A DNA stretch of 64,000 nucleotides from Pycnopodia helianthoides (lineage: Eukaryota > Echinodermata > Asteroidea > Forcipulatida > Asteriidae): NCBI GenBank assembly GCA_032158295.1, contig CM063244.1, positions 28,823,848 to 28,887,847 of the forward strand, in the 5' to 3' direction. Every line of letters starts with the position of its first letter. The first letter of the stretch is position 1. This document shows, in pieces, positions 60,090-64,000 of this stretch. The notes beneath the pieces are model-generated. The model was not told the origin of the DNA. It was given only the letters and a program-made list of their open reading frames with translations, and did not search any database. Both the position numbers and the translations under genes were made by a program.

Positions 60090-61950
60090 TTAACGCTTTG
60101 ACTGCTAATCCTGAGAATTCTTGGGATAGATGCTATGCCCGAAAGTTCTTGGGCTGGTAGTACAACATTGTACTGCCCTCTGTAGATCAAGGATTTAAAT
60201 GCTTTTCCTGTATAAAACTTATTGATGTGCGTTAGGGGACACATTGGAGTTGTTTTTCGATGGTTTCAGTCATTGGGCCCGGGCACCAGAGGTGGTATAG
60301 TACCCGGATGTTTGCACTTTGGGATTTAAAAATGGCGTCTCCCAGGAAACGCTTGAAGGGGCGAGTGAGTGTTATCGGTTTAGTTCTGGATGATGCTGTT
60401 TACATTGCAGGTAGGAATGGCAGAGGCTGTGGTTGTGGCAGAGGCTGTCAGAGGCTGTGTTCATGGCAGAGCCTGTGGTCGTGGCAGAGGCTGTGGTCGT
60501 GGCAGAGGCTGGGGTCGTGGCAGAGGCTGTGGTCTTGGCAGAGGCCATGGTCCTGGCAGAGGCTGTGGCCGTGGCAGAGGGTTGTGGCAGAGGCCATGGT
60601 CCTGGCAGAGGCTGCGGTTGTGGCAGAGGCTGTGGTCGTGGCAGAGCCGGGGGTCGTGGCAGAGGCTGTGATTGTGGCAGAAACCATGGTAGAGGACAAG
60701 ATAACAGGAATGCAGACGATGAAGGATGGAGTAGAGTAGATGGACAACCCAGTCTGACTATCTCAGACTTTTCATAACTGATTAACTCATCGACATTTTG
60801 GTAAGAGAAACTAATTTGTATGCCTCTCAATACATATGTGACAAGCAAATTACAGTAAAATCCTGTGTGCAAAAGTGGTATGTTGTTACTACCCAGGAGC
60901 TGTGGAAATTTCTGGCATTGTTATTCCTTACCAGTGTGGTAAAAAAAGCCTTGTATCAATATGTGTCCAGAGACTGGTTCCTAAACATTTGTAAAACATT
61001 TCACTGTAACAATAATGATGCGCGCCCAGGTGCATGTGATGACCAACTTTATAAAGTGTGTCCTGTGTATGACTTGATAGTGGATAAGTTTAGGGAAGTG
61101 TATACACCTGGTGAACATTTGGCCTTAGATGAAGGCATGCTAAAATGAAGAGGGAGGCTTGTCTTCAGGGTTTAGAACCCCAACAAACCAGACAAATATG
61201 GGACGATGGCGTACATTGCCTTTGAGTCCGAAAGTGAATATATTTATGGCTACAGCGTGTATCGTGGACTTCACCGATCCGTATCTCAATTATGTAATGA
61301 CTTGCTGTCTCCACTGTATGGCATGAACTATAAGGTTTGTATGGATAAGTTTTACATTAACATAAAGGTTAGCACACACCTCCTTGAAAATAAGACTCAC
61401 ATCAGAATAAATCGTGGCCTCCCCAAAGGTTTGAATTCGACGCGTCCCATCTTCAACGTGGAGAAACAGCTTTTTGCATAAAGATAATATTCTTCTCCTT
61501 ATGTGGCAAGACAAGAGACTTGTCAAAATGTTGTCAACTGTACATGATGCTTCTATGGCTGATCAGCCCATCCTGAAGCCCAAGTCGTACTTCAGTACAA
61601 CCGGTATGTACAACCGATATGTCAGGGGTAGATCACCTTGACCAGATGGCAAAGTACTATCTGTCTACAACAAAATGGACTAACAAGTTAGTGTTACACA
61701 TGATTCATCTAGCTATGCTCAATTCCTTCATTTTGTACAAGAAGGACAACCACACCTCTAATAAACTCTGGTACTATTTGCTGAATCTTTTCACCATTAT
61801 GGTCAAGCTGGGTCGAGCTGCCGATTCAGACTCATCTTCATCATTTGGCCAGACCTCCAAAGAATGATCCACCTACTAGACTGTTGGGTGGTGTTTCTAA
61901 GCACCGTTTGACACAAATTCCACCTACCAAGGCCAAAGATGCTCTACACC
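60090..61950 (+). pseudogene. Broken piggyBac-type transposase, 3' end truncated
   Basis: A piggyBac-like left end, TTAACGCTTTGACTGC, lies at 60090. A frame beginning MASPRKRLK leads into an 18-bp minisatellite (60415-60700, GTGGCAGAGGCTGTGGTC type) encoding an Arg/Gly/Cys repeat. The catalytic part follows in pieces: ELWKFLALLF; DKFREVYTPGEHLALDEGM (first Asp); a TGG-to-TGA nonsense after MLK; RLVFRVYNPNKPDKYG; VCMDKFYIN (second Asp); then a frameshift with WQDKRLVKMLSTVHDAS; and in a third frame SGVDHLDQMAKYY (third Asp region) to LNSFILY. Part of the region before FLNICKTFH is deleted. The right end is missing: the sequence passes straight into NLR-2 LRR sequence near 61950. Confidence 0.9.
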
Positions 61951-64000
61951 ACTCACTGACTCAAAGGGCTTCATATCGACATCTGTCAGATTGCACTTTT
62001 TCAGTTTCAGTTTCTTAAGGTGGTTCATTTTCTTCAAATACACAGCCCACAATGGTGCACAGCCACCCAAATCATAATTTCCTGACAGATCCAGATGAAC
62101 CAGAGTGGGCATGTCACTCACTGACTCAGCAATGGGCGCCATATCGACATCTGTCAGTTTGCACTTTTTCAATTTCAGTTTCTTAAGGTGGTTCATTTTC
62201 TTCAAATGCAGAGCCCACAATGATGCATAGCCACCCAAAGCATCATTCCCTGACAGATCCAGATGAACCAGAGTGGAAATGTCACTCACTGACTCAGCAA
62301 TGGGCCGCATATCGAAATCTTCCAGTTCGCACTTTTTTAATGTCAGTTCCTCAAGGTTGTTCATTTTCTTCAAATGCAGAGCCCACAATGATGCATAACC
62401 ACCCAAAGCATCATTCCCAGACAGATCCAGATTAATCAATGTGGGCATGTCACTCACTGACTCAGCAATGGGCCGCATATCGACATCTTCCAGTTTGCAC
62501 TTTTCCAATTTCAGTTGCTTAAGGTGGTTCATTTTCTTCAAATGCAGAGCCCACAATGATGCATAACCACCCAAAGCATCATTCCCAGACAGATCCAGAT
62601 TAATCAATGTGGGCATGTCACTCACTGACTCAGCAATGGGCCGCATATCGACATCTTCCAGTTTGCACTTTTCCAATTTCAGTTGCTTAAGGTGGTTCAT
62701 TTTCTTCAAATGCCTAGCCCACAACTTCGCACAGCCACCCAAATCATCATTCAGGGACAGACTAAAATAAACCAGAGTAGAAACGCCACTCAGTGCCACA
62801 GCAATGGGTTGAATATCTTTACCTTTCAGTGAACACAAAACCAAGTTAATATTCTGAAGGCATTCCATTTCCCCCAATGCAGGAGCCCAAATCGATGCTA
62901 AGCCACCCAATAGTCCATTACAGGATACATCTAGATAAACCAGAGTGTCACCCTTTGACTTGGCAATAAGTGACACATCTTGACCTACTAGCTTGCAAGA
63001 TTTTAAACACAGCTTCTGGAGGCATTTCAATTTCTTCAAAGATGACACAAAGCCACCCAAGGTTTCATTGTCTGAGAGGTCTAGCTCAGCCAATGTTGAT
63101 GGACTTGCCAGTGATGATAGTTTTTCTTCAGTATTTGCACTAGTTAAGAAGCTGAGAGAAAGATATTGTAAATTAGTCATTAGCTTTATAAACTTTGTCA
63201 AATCTTTACCAAACCTCTGGAAGTTAAACATGATTACGTCCAGTTCCTTAACCTTTTTGAAGTAATCATTTCCTCTGCTGACTGCTGTCACACGCTTCAG
63301 AAAATAAAATAGGCTGTTTGTACTATCCTCATTCCTACCTGCAATGCAAACAGCAACATCCAGAATTGAATCGATAACATTTTCTGGTGGCGGTTCCTTT
63401 GACTGACTTTCGAAATAACAAAGAGTGGTAAGTTGCAAACCCATCTGTTGATGCACCTCCTGTAAAATACGGTTTGCACATGCCTCATTGTCTCCACAAC
63501 AAAATCGGAGCAGATAATCATACTGAAGCGGACCACGAGAATGATGCCGATGAGGGGACTTAAACTCATGATCAACACGATCCACAAAAGAAGAATCAAG
63601 ATATAAGAATATCCGATGTAGGATGCTGTCAAATTCCGCAGTATTTATCAAGCTTTGCCAGTACATTGCTGCGCAATACTCCAAAAATGTGTGATGTAAA
63701 AAAGACACACTTTGATAGGTGTCAATCCCATCAATGACTCTCTCGCTAGTGAGGACACCAGCATTCATTGCTGCCACTAGCGCACTCTTTTCAAAGTCTT
63801 CCTGTCTAAAGGCAAATGACTGATCAGTAGAAGTCAGACGATCTAGAGCAACCTGTCCAATTGCAATCAAAATCTTAGATATTGCATCTTCTTTGATGTT
63901 TCTGTCTTTTCTTAGGAATATGTATTTTATTGCATTTTTATACAGTTGTGTCATTGTGTCTGGGAGGGTGTTCTCTTCGACCCATAGCAAACACATCAGC
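61924..64000 (-). CDS. NLR-2, partial: end of NACHT region plus LRRs, C-terminus cut by transposon DNA
   Basis: Open on the minus strand from the window edge to a stop at 61924, 690 residues from the first Met. It starts within MCLLWVEENTLP, which matches NLR-1 after the sensor motif, and continues with FLHHTFLEYCAA, RFCCGDNEAC and LRRs. Seven 56-residue units follow, three of them with LDLSGNDALGGYASLWALHL; two neighbouring units (about 62361-62697) are identical over 168 bp. The last unit breaks off at about 61950, and the final residues (VEHLWPW) are antisense piggyBac sequence. Walker A and B lie beyond the window. The gene may still make a shortened LRR domain. Confidence 0.85.
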   Translation of the reverse strand, partial: LMCLLWVEENTLPDTMTQLYKNAIKYIFLRKDRNIKEDAISKILIAIGQVALDRLTSTDQSFAFRQEDFEKSALVAAMNAGVLTSERVIDGIDTYQSVSFLHHTFLEYCAAMYWQSLINTAEFDSILHRIFLYLDSSFVDRVDHEFKSPHRHHSRGPLQYDYLLRFCCGDNEACANRILQEVHQQMGLQLTTLCYFESQSKEPPPENVIDSILDVAVCIAGRNEDSTNSLFYFLKRVTAVSRGNDYFKKVKELDVIMFNFQRFGKDLTKFIKLMTNLQYLSLSFLTSANTEEKLSSLASPSTLAELDLSDNETLGGFVSSLKKLKCLQKLCLKSCKLVGQDVSLIAKSKGDTLVYLDVSCNGLLGGLASIWAPALGEMECLQNINLVLCSLKGKDIQPIAVALSGVSTLVYFSLSLNDDLGGCAKLWARHLKKMNHLKQLKLEKCKLEDVDMRPIAESVSDMPTLINLDLSGNDALGGYASLWALHLKKMNHLKQLKLEKCKLEDVDMRPIAESVSDMPTLINLDLSGNDALGGYASLWALHLKKMNNLEELTLKKCELEDFDMRPIAESVSDISTLVHLDLSGNDALGGYASLWALHLKKMNHLKKLKLKKCKLTDVDMAPIAESVSDMPTLVHLDLSGNYDLGGCAPLWAVYLKKMNHLKKLKLKKCNLTDVDMKPFESVSGVEHLWPW

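Noticed and set aside
34846..62697. Relation between the 56-bp satellite unit and the 168-bp (3 x 56) LRR unit
   Set aside because: The sequences share no visible similarity on either strand, so the length ratio is coincidence.
1..64000. Prokaryotic signals, CRISPR arrays or operons
   Set aside because: Gene density, introns and repeat content are eukaryotic. The regular arrays are satellites and not repeat-spacer arrays.

Overview
This is eukaryotic, repeat-rich, AT-leaning DNA with short exons carrying GT/AG splice signals. It contains genes of the NACHT-LRR (NLR) class, a P2X7-tail-like gene, a THAP gene, fragments of NAD-dependent isocitrate dehydrogenase, and many DNA transposons, foldback elements and tRNA-derived SINEs. 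I infer an echinoderm, possibly a sea star, from the NLR type and repeat style; the window has no species marker.

Layout. 0-9 kb: a tandemly duplicated repeat region (about 0.58-4.3 kb and 4.5-7.1 kb). A minus-strand gene runs through it: a first exon with a membrane segment (8.4-8.5 kb), a 36-bp exon (7.4 kb) and a charged coiled-coil repeat exon (2.0-2.4 kb), all in matching phase. 9.2-13.2 kb: a decayed NLR copy interrupted by two transposons whose insertion points can be read against the intact NLR at 40-45 kb, plus a third TTAA-flanked element. 13.5-15.4 kb: a plus-strand gene with a P2X7 C-terminal-like domain whose middle exon is not visible. 17-24 kb: a TIR element with a perfect 6-bp target duplication, a frameshifted THAP gene, and a tandem duplication holding SINEs and a foldback element with a visible empty site.

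25.3-64 kb is organised as two collinear units. Unit 1 has block A (25.3-34.7 kb, with isocitrate dehydrogenase exons on plus), a 4.8-kb array of a 56-bp satellite, and NLR-1 on minus (main exon 39.8-43.0 kb, with small exons out to about 52.15 kb). Unit 2 has block B (52.8-59.9 kb, a diverged copy of A), a broken piggyBac transposase (60.1-61.95 kb) and NLR-2 on minus, which leaves the window at its right edge. The NLR genes therefore appear to have multiplied as a segmental tandem duplication that carried an isocitrate dehydrogenase fragment along.

NLR-1 is the best gene here: an intact NACHT domain followed by ribonuclease-inhibitor-type LRRs in nearly identical 168-bp (56-residue) units. 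It is preceded by small exons that are nearly all phase 1 at both ends, so they could be skipped or duplicated without breaking the frame. No N-terminal death-fold or TIR domain was recognised. No real tRNA, rRNA or CRISPR was seen.
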